Source: Kribbella sp. ALI-6-A
GTDB taxonomy: Bacteria; Actinomycetota; Actinomycetes; Propionibacteriales; Kribbellaceae
Reading direction: 5' to 3'
Assembly (NCBI RefSeq): GCF_001984195.1
Contig: NZ_MTQN01000010.1
Location: 682,001-746,000, forward strand
Length of the DNA: 64,000 nucleotides
How positions within the stretch are numbered: position 1 is the first letter of the stretch; each line of letters begins with the position of its first letter. The translations under genes were made by a program, and so were the position numbers. Below, in pieces: positions 51,409 through 61,176 of the stretch. The notes beneath the pieces were generated by a model that made no database searches, had not been told where the DNA came from, and saw only the letters and a list, made by a program, of their open reading frames with translations.

Positions 51409-54352
51409 GCAGGTAGCCCGTCTCCTCCTGGAGCGCGGCTGCTTCGGCAGCGTGGCCGGCGGCCGGTTCCAGGACGGCGAGTAGCAGCAAAGCACGGCAG
51501 GCGAGGATGCGGTGCCCGAGCCGGCGCGCAGCCAGCAGAGCCTGCCGGGCCAGGTCGGCCGCGCGCTCGCCCTGCCCCTGGCCGAGATCCGCTTCGGCCA
51601 GGCCGAGCACCGATTCGGCGACGGTGGCTCGGTGCCCGTTGCTTCGAGCGATCCCACCGGCGGCCTGGTGGAACCGGACCGCGTCGTTCCAGCGACCGCG
51701 GCGCCGGTAGATCGTGCCCAGCGCGTTCAGCGACGCCGCTTCGTGCCACGGCTGGCCATTGCCGCGGCTGCGGGTCAGGGCCTGCCGGGCCCAGCTCTCC
51801 GCCTCTTCCAGATATCCGAGATCCGCGTACAGCAACGCGGCCTCGTACTGCAGCGGCAGCGCGTCGTCGACGGAGTGCGCGGCCTCTGCCAGGTCCCGCT
51901 CGGCCTCGTGCAGCTCGCCCAGCAGGCGAAGTGCGACACCGCGGTTGAACAGCGAGATCGTGCGGCCGCGTTCGTCGGGTGCCGTCGCGACGGCTTCCTC
52001 CGCGGCCGCCAGGGCGGCGTCCAGGTCGCCCAGGTTGCACTCGACGTTGCTCAGGCTGTTCAGCGCGTTCACCAGTGCGGCTGGCTGGTCGTACTCGCGG
52101 AGTGCGTCGACACCTCGCCGCAGCAGTTCGGCGGCCCGCTCCGACTCGCCCTGGTCGTCGTGCGCCATGCCCAGGTTGCAGAGCAGAGCCGCGTAGCCGA
52201 GACCGAAGCCGGCTTGGTGATAGAGCTCAGCGGCTTGCTCGCCGGAGGCGATCGCCGCGGCGTTGTCCCCGTTGATGAACTGCAGAGCTCCCAGGCTGTG
52301 CAGCATCGCTCCCTGACCGCCGAGGTCGCTCGTCGCGCGGGCTGCCGCGAGCCCGGCCATGACTGCTGTCCGCCAGGAGTCCACTCGGTGCTGGAGCGTC
52401 AGGTACTGCCGCAGTACGTCGGCCAGCCGCCACGCTGTCTCGTACGGCCCACGCTCGGCCGCTCGCCTGATCACCGCGACGAGGTTGGCCTCTTCGTCCT
52501 CCAGCCAGTGTTCCGAGGCCGGAGGGGAGCCGCCGAGCGGCGGAGTCAGTCGCACCGACGGCATGTACGCGTGCTGTGTTGCCGCGTCGGCCGTGCGCAG
52601 GTACCACTCGCAGAGCCTGGCCCACGCGTCCGCGGCATCGTCCGCGACGGCCGCCCGCTGCTCGGCGTACAGGCGGAGGAGGTCGTGCATGCGGTAGCGG
52701 TCCTGCTGGCGGATCAGGAGGTTCTCGGTGACCAGTGTGTCGAGCAGCCGGCCCGCTACGACCGGCGTCGTACCGAGCAGCGCGGCGGCGGCCTCGGAGG
52801 TCACGTCAGGCCCAGGAACGACGCCCAGCAAGGCGAAAAGCCGCTGCGAGTCAGGAGTCAGAGCGACGTACGAACGGTGGAAGGCGACCTCTACCGCGGC
52901 GTCGGGCTCACCTGCCAGCGACAGCGCGAACAACCTGTCCCCGCCGCGCAGCTGTTCGGCGTAGGAGGCGATGGACTCCTCGCGCCGCCCGGCCAGATGG
53001 CTGGCCGCGATGCGCAACGCCAGGGGCAGGTGGCCGCACAGCCTGGCCAGCTCGGCGGCAGCCGCGGGCTCTCGGTCCACCCGCGCAGCGCCGATCACGG
53101 CCCGTAGCAGGTCAACGGCCTCGTCCTCCTCCAGGACGGCGACCGTCGTACCGAGTGCGCTGTCCAGCACACTCAACCCCGCAAGGTCGTTCCGGCTCGT
53201 CACCAGTACGGCGCTGTCTCGCGACCCCGGCAGCAACGGCCGGACCTGCTGCGAGTCCTTCGCATCGTCCAGCAGGATCAGGACGCGTCGACCGGCCAGC
53301 AGCGACCGCAACCGAGCCGAGAGCGTGTCCACATCGCCGGTCAGGACTTCGGCACCGGCCAGCTCCAGCAGACCGCGCAGCACCTCGCAGGGACTCTTCC
53401 CCGAGTCCCCGGCTCCCTCCAGCCGCACGAACCACTGCCCGTCCGGGTACTCGTCCTGCATCCGATGCGCCACCCGTACGGCGAGAGCCGTCTTCCCCGC
53501 ACCGGGTGGTCCGCTGATCGTCACCACCGGAACGCCGGTCGGACTGGTCAGCCGGTCCACGATCGCGTCCGCCTCGTCGTACCGGCCGACGAAGTCGCCG
53601 ATGTCGATCGGCAGTTGCCGGTGCACCTGCCATTCCGGCCCGCGCGCCTCTTCGCCCGACAGCACGAGCTGGTGCAGCCGCCGGACCTCCTCGCCCGGGT
53701 CGACTCCCAGCTCCTCGCGGAGCAGCTCGGCAAGCTCCTGGTACGCCGCGAGCGCGTCAGCCTGCCGGGAAGACCTGTGCAGCGCCAGCATCAGCTGGGC
53801 CCAGAACCGCTCCCGCAGCGGGTACTGCTTCGTCAGCGCGGTCAGATCGACGATCAACTCGTTGTGCTCACCCTGCTCGAGTCGAGCGTCGACCAGCTGC
53901 TCGGTGACCCGTAGCCACTGCTCGACCAGGACCGCTCGCTGGTCGACGACGACCGGGTGGTCCAGGGCGCCGGTCAGCGGCTCGCCGTTCCAGAGCCGGA
54001 GTGCCTCGGTCAGACTGTCGACGGTTCCGGCGGCTGCGAGCTGCCGGAACCGGTCCAGGTCGAGCTGGCCGGGCTGCAGGCGGAGCCGGTAGCCCCCTGC
54101 GACGGTCTCCAGATGGGTCGACGGGCCGAGCAGACCGCGCAACCGGAACACGGCGGTGTGCAGCGCGCGTTGCGGCTGCGCCGGTGGTTCACCACCCCAC
54201 AACCAGTGGACCAGCTCGGAGGCGGTCACGGTCTGGTTGGCGTTGGCGAGCAACGCCGCCAGCAGCGTCCGCAGCCGCGGCGCCCCGATCCGGATCTCCC
54301 GCCCCTCTTCAAGGACCGCGATGGGACCCAGAAGGCGATAGGCGGTCGTCAT
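51377..54352 (-). CDS. SARP-type regulator with NB-ARC ATPase and TPR repeats (AfsR-like)
   Basis: The 991-residue product starts with an OmpR-like winged helix (about 1-92). A bacterial transcriptional activation domain follows (about 98-240). An STAND/NB-ARC ATPase region (about 270-580) has Walker A GPPGAGKTAL (Lys287) and LILLDDAKDS as Walker B. The rest is roughly 400 residues of TPR-like helical repeats. This is the AfsR layout, where TPRs sense a signal and ATP/ADP state controls activation of antibiotic or stress genes. The start overlaps the third DUF5937 gene by 44 bp. No biosynthetic cluster lies adjacent. Confidence 0.93.
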   Translation of the reverse strand: MTTAYRLLGPIAVLEEGREIRIGAPRLRTLLAALLANANQTVTASELVHWLWGGEPPAQPQRALHTAVFRLRGLLGPSTHLETVAGGYRLRLQPGQLDLDRFRQLAAAGTVDSLTEALRLWNGEPLTGALDHPVVVDQRAVLVEQWLRVTEQLVDARLEQGEHNELIVDLTALTKQYPLRERFWAQLMLALHRSSRQADALAAYQELAELLREELGVDPGEEVRRLHQLVLSGEEARGPEWQVHRQLPIDIGDFVGRYDEADAIVDRLTSPTGVPVVTISGPPGAGKTALAVRVAHRMQDEYPDGQWFVRLEGAGDSGKSPCEVLRGLLELAGAEVLTGDVDTLSARLRSLLAGRRVLILLDDAKDSQQVRPLLPGSRDSAVLVTSRNDLAGLSVLDSALGTTVAVLEEDEAVDLLRAVIGAARVDREPAAAAELARLCGHLPLALRIAASHLAGRREESIASYAEQLRGGDRLFALSLAGEPDAAVEVAFHRSYVALTPDSQRLFALLGVVPGPDVTSEAAAALLGTTPVVAGRLLDTLVTENLLIRQQDRYRMHDLLRLYAEQRAAVADDAADAWARLCEWYLRTADAATQHAYMPSVRLTPPLGGSPPASEHWLEDEEANLVAVIRRAAERGPYETAWRLADVLRQYLTLQHRVDSWRTAVMAGLAAARATSDLGGQGAMLHSLGALQFINGDNAAAIASGEQAAELYHQAGFGLGYAALLCNLGMAHDDQGESERAAELLRRGVDALREYDQPAALVNALNSLSNVECNLGDLDAALAAAEEAVATAPDERGRTISLFNRGVALRLLGELHEAERDLAEAAHSVDDALPLQYEAALLYADLGYLEEAESWARQALTRSRGNGQPWHEAASLNALGTIYRRRGRWNDAVRFHQAAGGIARSNGHRATVAESVLGLAEADLGQGQGERAADLARQALLAARRLGHRILACRALLLLAVLEPAAGHAAEAAALQEETGYLPSWTAPAAGG

Positions 54353-55349
54353 GCGGGTCAGTGTCCCCTGACCAGGGGTCGAGCCCGTTCAGCAGCGCTC
54401 GGCCGAGACCGGTCACCTGATGCCGCACCGACTTGCCGTGCCGCCGCGACTCGATCAGCCCCGCATCACGCAGTACGGCGGTCTGGTGGCTGGCGGTGGC
54501 CAGGGTGATCTTGCAGGCCCTGGCCAGCTCGGTCGTCGTACAGCCGTCGACCGTCAGGGCCAGCACGTTCGCCCGCGTCCGGCCGAGCAGCGCGGCCAGG
54601 CTCTGCTCGGAGTCGCTCGGCGTCCGGTCCAGCTGCAGGCCGGCCGCGTTCCGGATCGGGTAGACCAGTACCGGCGGCAGGTCGTGGTCGCCCAGTTTCG
54701 TCGGGGCCCGCCAGCAGAAGTACGACGGCTGCAACCGGATCCCGCGACCGTCCAGCCGGACCTCCTCGTCCGGGAACTTCGGGATCTCCAGCACCTGGTT
54801 CCGCCAGCGCACACCGGGATGCAGCTCGGCCAGCACGGCCGCGACGCCACCTGTCGACATCCGCTCCAGCCGGTGCCGCTGGTCCGCCCGCACAGCGCCC
54901 CGCAGCGACGACCAGTACGGCGCGAGCGCGGACCGGTGGTACACCCGGACGGCATGCCCGAGGCGGTGCAGCGACTCCGGCCGGGCCTCGGACAGCTCCC
55001 GGACCCAGCTCGAGGCGGTCCGCCGGGTCGACAGCCTGGACAGGTCCTGCCGGACCCGGTGTCGCGGAGTCGACAGCAGCTGCTCCAGCGCGACCTCGAA
55101 CCCGCCGGTGGAGTCGGACGGCGTGAGGAAGTCGGGGGAGTAGCCGACCGGAGGCGCCAGCGCGGCCAGCGGGCCGATCGTCTCGCGCGGGAGTCGCCGC
55201 CGCATCCGTTGCCGCCAGGCGCCGTACGGGACCGGACCGTCCTCGACCTGCAGCATGTGCAGGCTGAGCAGGACCTCCCAGAGCTCGTCCGGCTCGGCCG
55301 CAAGGCTGGTCCGGGCCAGGTCGTCGGCGGTGAAGTGGATGCGCAGCAT
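54309..55349 (-). CDS. DUF5937 / ArsR-like winged-helix regulator, paralogue 3
   Basis: The ATG at 55349 follows GGAAGGA and begins MLRIHFTADDL, the anchor used to set the starts of the other paralogues. The 346-residue product again has PLWEVLLSLHMLQ-type (DELWEVLLSLHMLQ) and APTKLGDHDLPPVLVYP segments. Its C-terminal ArsR-type helix carries CTTTELARACKITLATASHQ. Its 3' end overlaps the start of the SARP/NB-ARC gene by 44 bp, so the two regulators are almost certainly expressed together. Confidence 0.87.
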   Translation of the reverse strand: MLRIHFTADDLARTSLAAEPDELWEVLLSLHMLQVEDGPVPYGAWRQRMRRRLPRETIGPLAALAPPVGYSPDFLTPSDSTGGFEVALEQLLSTPRHRVRQDLSRLSTRRTASSWVRELSEARPESLHRLGHAVRVYHRSALAPYWSSLRGAVRADQRHRLERMSTGGVAAVLAELHPGVRWRNQVLEIPKFPDEEVRLDGRGIRLQPSYFCWRAPTKLGDHDLPPVLVYPIRNAAGLQLDRTPSDSEQSLAALLGRTRANVLALTVDGCTTTELARACKITLATASHQTAVLRDAGLIESRRHGKSVRHQVTGLGRALLNGLDPWSGDTDPHDDRLSPSGSHRGP

Positions 55350-55536
55350 GGTGTCCTTCCCCCAGAAGTCCAGTGGCACCTGCCAGGGAATCAGCTGCCG
55401 CTCACCGATCGCTTACGTCTGATGAGACGAACGCCACTCGCGCGTTGAGCGGGCGTGAGAGCAAGGCCACTGGGCGTGGGGGCTGCGCGGCTGCGCGGCG
55501 ACCGGGCAGCATGGGCCGGAACCGGAAGGAGCACGG

Positions 55537-56040
55537 ATGCAGTTCGGGCGCAGCTACGAGGAGTTCGAGGTCGGCGCGGTCTACAAGCACTGGCCCGGCA
55601 AGACGGTCACCGAGTACGACGACCACCTGTTCTGCCTGCTGACGATGAACCACCATCCGCTGCACCTGGACAGCCACTACGCCGAAGAGACCACCCAGTT
55701 CGGCAAGAACGTTGTAGTCGGCAACTACATCTACTCGATCCTGCTCGGCATGTCGGTGCCCGACGTCAGCGGCAAGGCGATCGCGAACCTGGAGATCGAG
55801 TCGCTGCGCCATGTCGCCCCGACTTTCCACGGCGACACGATCTACGGCGAGACCGTCGTCCTGGACAAGTGGGAGTCCAAGTCCAAGGACGACCGCGGCG
55901 TCGTGTACGTCGAGACCAAGGGCTACAAGCAGGACGGCACGGTGGTCTGCCTGTTCAAGCGCAAGGTGATGGTCCCGAAGAACTCCTACCTGCAGGCGCG
56001 GGGCGGCGAACAACCGGGCCGCCCCACGCCACTGAGTTGA
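55537..56040 (+). CDS. MaoC-family enoyl-CoA hydratase / dehydratase
   Basis: The 167-residue hot-dog-fold protein carries the hydratase motif segment TEYDDHLFCLLTMNHHPLHLD, with the usual Asp/His active-site residues, and a typical strand VAPTFHGDTIYGET. The ATG follows AAGGAGCACGG. MaoC proteins hydrate enoyl-CoA or mesaconyl-CoA. The CoA-ester lyase at 42097 and the acyl-CoA dehydrogenase at 45655, same orientation but 9.7 and 13.4 kb away, would be consistent pathway partners (inference). Confidence 0.9.
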   Translation: MQFGRSYEEFEVGAVYKHWPGKTVTEYDDHLFCLLTMNHHPLHLDSHYAEETTQFGKNVVVGNYIYSILLGMSVPDVSGKAIANLEIESLRHVAPTFHGDTIYGETVVLDKWESKSKDDRGVVYVETKGYKQDGTVVCLFKRKVMVPKNSYLQARGGEQPGRPTPLS

Positions 56041-56041
56041 G

Positions 56042-57856
56042 TCACCGCATCCGCGGTCTCCATTCCAGCAGTACGGCGGAAGGCATCGGCAAGGTCACCG
56101 TGACGCCGGGTCCTTCGGGCTGGACGGAGATGCTCTGCAGCGCGCTCCTGGCGGCCAGCTCCGGCCACTGCTGATCGGTCGGCCAGGCACCGATCCCGAG
56201 GTCCGCCGCGGCCGTGGCGATGTCTCCGCTGCCGGGGGCCAGGACAGTGGCCGTGACCTCCCACTCGGTGTCGATGCCGGCGACCTCTACGGTGACCGTG
56301 CGGGTGAGGGCGGGTTCGCCGGAAGCCTTCGTCTGGTCCAGGGTCAGGTTCCACACCAGTACGGCGACCCGGTCGCGGTCGCGGGACGCCCAGGCCTCCA
56401 CGAGGCTCCCGCCACCGTCGCCGGCGAAGGCGACCGGCAGCTGGACCGGACCGAGCCGACTCAGCAGCGACATCGCGTGGAAGCGCGGCTTCGGCAGCCC
56501 ACCGACCGTCTGCAGGCCGAATCCGCCGTGCAGCAAGCGCGGCGGCCGCCCGAGCTCCTCGAAGTGGTCCGACGCCACCCAGTACGCCAGCGCGTCCACC
56601 CGCCCGGCGGCCGACTTCATGCCGCGCAGCAGGAACACCCCGGAGAACACCGAGTCGTTGATCGGGTTGAAGTGGGTCGGCGTGACCCCCCACTCCGTCC
56701 ACAGGATCCGCGCCTCGCCGAACCCGTGCCGCTCCAGCGAGGCCCGGACGTCGAGCGGCGGGCTCCCGTAGGTGTGCGTCGACACGAAGTCCACCGGCGA
56801 CCCGTTGCGCGCGGCGTGCGCGAGCAGGTCGTCGACCCAGCCGGCCGCGGCCGACGAGGGACCACCGACCGCCAGACGCGGGTCGACCGACTTCACCGCG
56901 GCCGCCGACACGTCGTACAGGCGCATCCACTCGGCCTTGGTGCCGGACCAGAACACCTCGAGGTTCGCCTCGTTCCAGACCTCGAAGTCCCAGGTGAGCA
57001 CCTCGTCCAGCCCGTACCGGTCGATCAGGTGCTGCACCAGGGCACGGACCAGCTCACCCCAGCGCTCGTACGAGTGCGGCGGGGAGATGATCGCGCCGTA
57101 CTCGAAGACGGTCTTCGACGGATCCGACGCCAGGTCGCGCGGCATGAACCCGAGCTCGACGACCGGCCGCAGCCCGAGACCGAGCAGCTTGTCGTAGATC
57201 GCGTCCACCACGGTGAAGTCGTGGACCGGCTCTCCGTCGACCTCGGTGTAGACACGGGTGTCGTCGTGGAAGATCGCGTGCGCCCGCACGGTCCGGACGC
57301 CGATCTCGTCGTGCATCCGGCGCAGCGCCTGCTCCAGCTCCGGCCCGATCTCCCGGCCACCGCTCAGGTCCTTGCACAGCAACTGACTGAGCCGCTCGCT
57401 ACCCACCATCGGCACCCACGGGCGTGGCAGCTCGACGCCCTCGGCGTGAGCGTCCACCTCCACCCGCACGACCGGTGCCGAGCCGTCTGGCAGCAGCGGC
57501 ACGGCCCCGACGACGTCGCTGGCCCGGCCGGCCACCGTCACCTCCGGCACGCTCGCCACGGCGTACCGGTACGGCGTACCGGGCGTGCAGGTGGTGTCGA
57601 CGTACGGCGGCGCCGGCACCGACAGCACGTCCCCGCTGTGGTGGTCGACCGGCTCCAGCGGCCCGTCCTCCGGTCCGCGCAGGATCAGGTACCCGACCGC
57701 GCCGGGCACCGGCGACCAGTCGATCGTCACCTGGCCGACGCCACCGACCGCGGTCACCTCCTTGGGCGGGTCCAGGTCCGGGAACGCGAACTCCCGGTCC
57801 TCGTCGCTGCGGATCGCGATCCGGGCGTCCCAGTCGGCCTTGGCGTCACTGTGCAT
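56042..57856 (-). CDS. GH39-like glycoside hydrolase with fibronectin-III-like N-domain
   Basis: The 604-residue product has an FN3-like module (about 25-130), a TIM-barrel GH39-type catalytic domain (about 150-500) and a beta-sandwich end. The acid/base candidate is Glu296 in VWNEANL and the nucleophile candidate is Glu388 in LWTEWGVT, the GH39/clan-A arrangement. No signal peptide is seen, so it would act inside the cell on imported oligosaccharides. It is the last gene of the LacI-ABC operon, 28 bp after the glycoamylase-family gene. Substrate (xylo-, arabino- or gluco-oligosaccharides) cannot be fixed. Confidence 0.85.
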   Translation of the reverse strand: MHSDAKADWDARIAIRSDEDREFAFPDLDPPKEVTAVGGVGQVTIDWSPVPGAVGYLILRGPEDGPLEPVDHHSGDVLSVPAPPYVDTTCTPGTPYRYAVASVPEVTVAGRASDVVGAVPLLPDGSAPVVRVEVDAHAEGVELPRPWVPMVGSERLSQLLCKDLSGGREIGPELEQALRRMHDEIGVRTVRAHAIFHDDTRVYTEVDGEPVHDFTVVDAIYDKLLGLGLRPVVELGFMPRDLASDPSKTVFEYGAIISPPHSYERWGELVRALVQHLIDRYGLDEVLTWDFEVWNEANLEVFWSGTKAEWMRLYDVSAAAVKSVDPRLAVGGPSSAAAGWVDDLLAHAARNGSPVDFVSTHTYGSPPLDVRASLERHGFGEARILWTEWGVTPTHFNPINDSVFSGVFLLRGMKSAAGRVDALAYWVASDHFEELGRPPRLLHGGFGLQTVGGLPKPRFHAMSLLSRLGPVQLPVAFAGDGGGSLVEAWASRDRDRVAVLVWNLTLDQTKASGEPALTRTVTVEVAGIDTEWEVTATVLAPGSGDIATAAADLGIGAWPTDQQWPELAARSALQSISVQPEGPGVTVTLPMPSAVLLEWRPRMR

Positions 57857-57884
57857 ACTCGTCGAATCTCCCGTGGTGGTTGTG

Positions 57885-59471
57885 TCAGTCGAGCCCGGCG
57901 GTGAACCGCTCCATCGCGATCAGCGGCTTCACCCGGCGCTCGACGGCGCCGCGGCTGAAGTTGCGCCGGATCACGTCGTGGCCGAACACGTTGCCGATCG
58001 CCCCCATCACCATTGCCTGGTCCAGCGACAGGTAGCGCTTGGCGATCAGCCCGGACTTCACCGCGACCGAGTCGTAGAACCCGCCGCCGGCGTAGGCCTT
58101 CAACCTCGACTCGATCTTCGCCAGGTTGTCGATCGCGTGCCGCGGCGCGTACTGCATCGCCAGGAACGCCGCGTGCGGAGTGACCACGCCGTCGCCGTAC
58201 GTCGGGTTCGGATTGGTGCCCTCGCGGCAGCCCTCGAAGCCGGCGTCGTAGTTGGTCGCCTCGAGGTCCGAAGGGTAGCCGCCGGGGTCCATGCCGATCG
58301 CGTCCACGCCGTACACGCTGTAGCCGCCCTTGGGGTTGCTGGCCGGTGAGAAGCCCCAGTACCCGTACTTCGCCTCGTCCATCCCGTGCTCGATGTGCGC
58401 CCGCACGGTCAGCGGGTGGTTGATCGCCCAGCTCTTCGTCGCCCAGCGTCCCTCGGGCACGAACAGGTCCGGCATCAGCGACTCGAACATGTCGCCGCCC
58501 CACGACGGCACCAGCCGCATCCCGCGGTAGGAGTAGCTGCCCTCGAAGACGTCGATGCCCAGATACGTCCGGTGCACCCCCTTCGGGCGCTGCTCGACCC
58601 ACGACCAGTCGCACGAGTCGGGGAAGGTCCGGTACGTCGCGAAGTACTGTTCCGGCGGCACCTGACCGAGCGCGATCCCGATGTACGGCGCGATCCGGGC
58701 CTCGGTGTTGCAGGTGTCGTAGTGGAACTTGCGGTAGTACACGTCCGGGCCGATGCCGGCGTGGTTGCCCTTGTCGGTCTCCTCGTCCGGCGGCGGCGTC
58801 TCGAAGAAGCCGCCGCGCATCAGCCCGGCGCCGACGCCGGGCCGCGCGTCCGGGTTGTAGTAGTAGGCGAAGTTCATCTTGCCGAGCAGGGCGTCGGCCA
58901 GTCTGCGGACCCGCGGTTCGGCGTTGCGCACCACCATCAGCGCGGCCGCGAACCAGCCGTTGTCCACGCTGGACACGAACGGCGTGATCGCCTTGGTCCC
59001 GTCCGGGTCGACGCGCAGCACCTCACCGGTCGACTCGTCGTACCAGTTGAAGTACATGCCACTCGGCTCGTGGTGGTCGACCCGCGTCATCGTGGTGAGG
59101 GTCTGGGTGAGCCGGCGCAGCGACTCCTGCGGGGAGATGATGCCCAGCTCGCGGGCGACCACCGTGCTCCACAGGTAGCCGCCGATGTTGGTCGGCGAGG
59201 TGTACCGGCTGCGCACCGGATCGGTGACCGAGGCCCCGATGTTGTCGGCGGGCAGTCCGGTCCTCTCGTCGGTCATCGCGACCAGACTGCGCCAGGTGTC
59301 ACGGGCCCAGCGGCCGACCAGAGCTTTGTCCTGCCGGTTCGGCTTCCAGCCGCCCTTCAGCTGATCGGCTGGTGAAGGTGTTGTCCCGTACGCGGGAAGG
59401 GCTGTGCCCACGAGAGCTGCTGTTCCGGTCGCTGCCAACAATGTTCGGCGACTGATGGTGGCGGTCATCAT
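57885..59471 (-). CDS. Tat-exported glycoamylase-family (PF10091-like, GH144-like) enzyme
   Basis: The 528-residue product begins with a twin-arginine signal (ISRRTLLAATG, hydrophobic run, processing after about residue 30). The body is an alpha/alpha barrel with SWGGDMFESLMPDLF, a hallmark of the glycoamylase/DUF1237-like family that includes beta-1,2-glucan hydrolases. EGTNPNPTYGDGVV and YTSPTNIGGYLWS are other conserved segments. Export folded through Tat fits an extracellular glycan-cleaving role ahead of the adjacent ABC importer. Exact linkage is inferred from family only. Confidence 0.85.
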   Translation of the reverse strand: MMTATISRRTLLAATGTAALVGTALPAYGTTPSPADQLKGGWKPNRQDKALVGRWARDTWRSLVAMTDERTGLPADNIGASVTDPVRSRYTSPTNIGGYLWSTVVARELGIISPQESLRRLTQTLTTMTRVDHHEPSGMYFNWYDESTGEVLRVDPDGTKAITPFVSSVDNGWFAAALMVVRNAEPRVRRLADALLGKMNFAYYYNPDARPGVGAGLMRGGFFETPPPDEETDKGNHAGIGPDVYYRKFHYDTCNTEARIAPYIGIALGQVPPEQYFATYRTFPDSCDWSWVEQRPKGVHRTYLGIDVFEGSYSYRGMRLVPSWGGDMFESLMPDLFVPEGRWATKSWAINHPLTVRAHIEHGMDEAKYGYWGFSPASNPKGGYSVYGVDAIGMDPGGYPSDLEATNYDAGFEGCREGTNPNPTYGDGVVTPHAAFLAMQYAPRHAIDNLAKIESRLKAYAGGGFYDSVAVKSGLIAKRYLSLDQAMVMGAIGNVFGHDVIRRNFSRGAVERRVKPLIAMERFTAGLD

Positions 59472-59480
59472 GTGTCTCCT

Positions 59481-60293
59481 CTACTTGAGTCCGGTGATCG
59501 CGATACCTCGGGTGACGTGCCGCTGGAACACCACGAACATCACCAGCACCGGTACGACGACCACGACCGCGCCGGCCATCAGCAGGCCGTAGTTCTGCGC
59601 GTTCTGTCCGGTCGAGTACAGCGCCAGAGCGACGGGAAGGGTGTACTTGTCCTCGGTCTGGGCGATCACCAGCGGCCAGAGAAAGTTGTTCCAGGAGCCG
59701 AGGAAGGTGAGGATGCCGAGCGTGGCCAGCGCGGGCCGGGTCAGTGGCAGCATGATCCGGGCGAAGATGCCCAGCTCGCTGGTGCCGTCCACCCGGCCGG
59801 CGTCCATCAGGTCGTCCGGCAGTCCGGAGAAGAACTGCCGCATCAGGAAGACGCCGAACGGCGAGACCAGGAACGGCAGGATCAGGCCGGGGTAGCTGTT
59901 GGCCAGCCCGGCGTTGGTGACGAACACGAACAGCGGCACGAAGGTGACCATGCCGGGCACCATCAGCGTCGCCAGCACCAGCACGAACAGCGCGTTGCGG
60001 CCCCGGAACCGCAGCTTGGCCAGCGCGTAACCGATCATCGAGCAGAACACCAGGTTGCCCGCGGTCACCACCAGCGCGACCACTGTCGAGTTGAAGAAGT
60101 AGCGCGGGAAGTTCGCCTTGCCGAACAGGTCGTCGTAGTTCTGCGTGGTGGGTGCCTCGGGCAACCAGGTCGGCGGCACCCGGAGCAGTTCACCCTGGGT
60201 CTTGAAGCTGCCCAGCAGCATCCAGACGAACGGCGCGGCGACCGCGACCAGCCCGAGCACGGCGATCAGGTAGATCCACCAGGTACGGCGCAT
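59481..60293 (-). CDS. Carbohydrate ABC transporter permease (MalG-like)
   Basis: The 270-residue permease has about six helices. Its EAA-type cytoplasmic loop lies in DAGRVDGTSELGIFARIMLPL. I set the start at ATG 60293, which lies in a TGATG overlap with the upstream permease. It forms one half of the membrane channel with the MalF-like protein. It is 9 bp from the glycoamylase-family gene. Confidence 0.95.
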   Translation of the reverse strand: MRRTWWIYLIAVLGLVAVAAPFVWMLLGSFKTQGELLRVPPTWLPEAPTTQNYDDLFGKANFPRYFFNSTVVALVVTAGNLVFCSMIGYALAKLRFRGRNALFVLVLATLMVPGMVTFVPLFVFVTNAGLANSYPGLILPFLVSPFGVFLMRQFFSGLPDDLMDAGRVDGTSELGIFARIMLPLTRPALATLGILTFLGSWNNFLWPLVIAQTEDKYTLPVALALYSTGQNAQNYGLLMAGAVVVVVPVLVMFVVFQRHVTRGIAITGLK

Positions 60294-61171
60294 CACTTCT
60301 CCCTCAGCAGCCGGAACTGGATGAAGGTGATCACGGCGATCACCACGAACAGCAGGTAGGCCATCGACGTGGCCAGGCCGTAGTTGCCGAAGCCGAACTG
60401 CTGGTAGGTGTACATCGACACCGAGATGGTCGAGTTCAGCGGCCCGCCCTGGGTCATCACGAACGGCTCCTCGAAGAACTGCAGGTAGCCGATCCCGGTG
60501 GTCACGCTGGTGAACAGCACGGTCGGCCGCAGCAACGGCAGGATCAGGTACCGGAACCGTTGCCACGGGCCCGCACCGTCGATCTGGCCGGCCTCCTCGA
60601 CGGTCTGCGGGATGCCCTGCAGGCCGGCCAGGAAGATGATCATCGCCGACCCGAAGTTGCGCCAGACCGCCATCGCGATCAGCGACGGCATCGCCCAGGT
60701 CTTCGAGGCCAGCCAGTTCGGCCCGTCGACGCCGAACCAGCCGAGCACGGTGTTCAGCAGCCCGGCCTCCGGGGCCAGCACGAACCGCCAGATCACCGCG
60801 ATCGCGACGATCGAGGTCACCACCGGCAGGTAGTAGCCCACCTTGAACAAGCCCTGGAACCGCTTGACGCCCCGGTCCAGCAGCACCGCGGCCGCCAGCG
60901 CGACGACCAGCGTCAGCGGCACCCCGATCAGCACGAAGTACGCCGTGTTGAAGGCGGCCTTGCGGAAGGTCTCGTCGGACAGCGCCTTCAGGTAGTTGTC
61001 CAGCCCGACGCCGTTCACCGCGAACGGCGTGCGCAGGTCGCGCTGCTTGATGTCGGTGAAGCTCATCCCGAACGAGCCCAGCACCGGCCCGGCCGTGAAG
61101 GCCAGGAACAGCACCACGAACGGCAGGACGAGGATCCACGCGGCGGTCGTCTCGCGCCTGTGAGATCGCAT
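60293..61171 (-). CDS. Carbohydrate ABC transporter permease (MalF-like)
   Basis: The 292-residue permease has about six helices and an EAA loop (EEAGQIDGAGPWQRFRY) that docks with an ABC ATPase. Five bp separate it from the binding protein gene. No ATPase is encoded in the operon, as usual for actinobacterial CUT1 importers that share a general MsiK ATPase. Confidence 0.95.
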   Translation of the reverse strand: MRSHRRETTAAWILVLPFVVLFLAFTAGPVLGSFGMSFTDIKQRDLRTPFAVNGVGLDNYLKALSDETFRKAAFNTAYFVLIGVPLTLVVALAAAVLLDRGVKRFQGLFKVGYYLPVVTSIVAIAVIWRFVLAPEAGLLNTVLGWFGVDGPNWLASKTWAMPSLIAMAVWRNFGSAMIIFLAGLQGIPQTVEEAGQIDGAGPWQRFRYLILPLLRPTVLFTSVTTGIGYLQFFEEPFVMTQGGPLNSTISVSMYTYQQFGFGNYGLATSMAYLLFVVIAVITFIQFRLLREK

Positions 61172-61176
61172 CGCGA

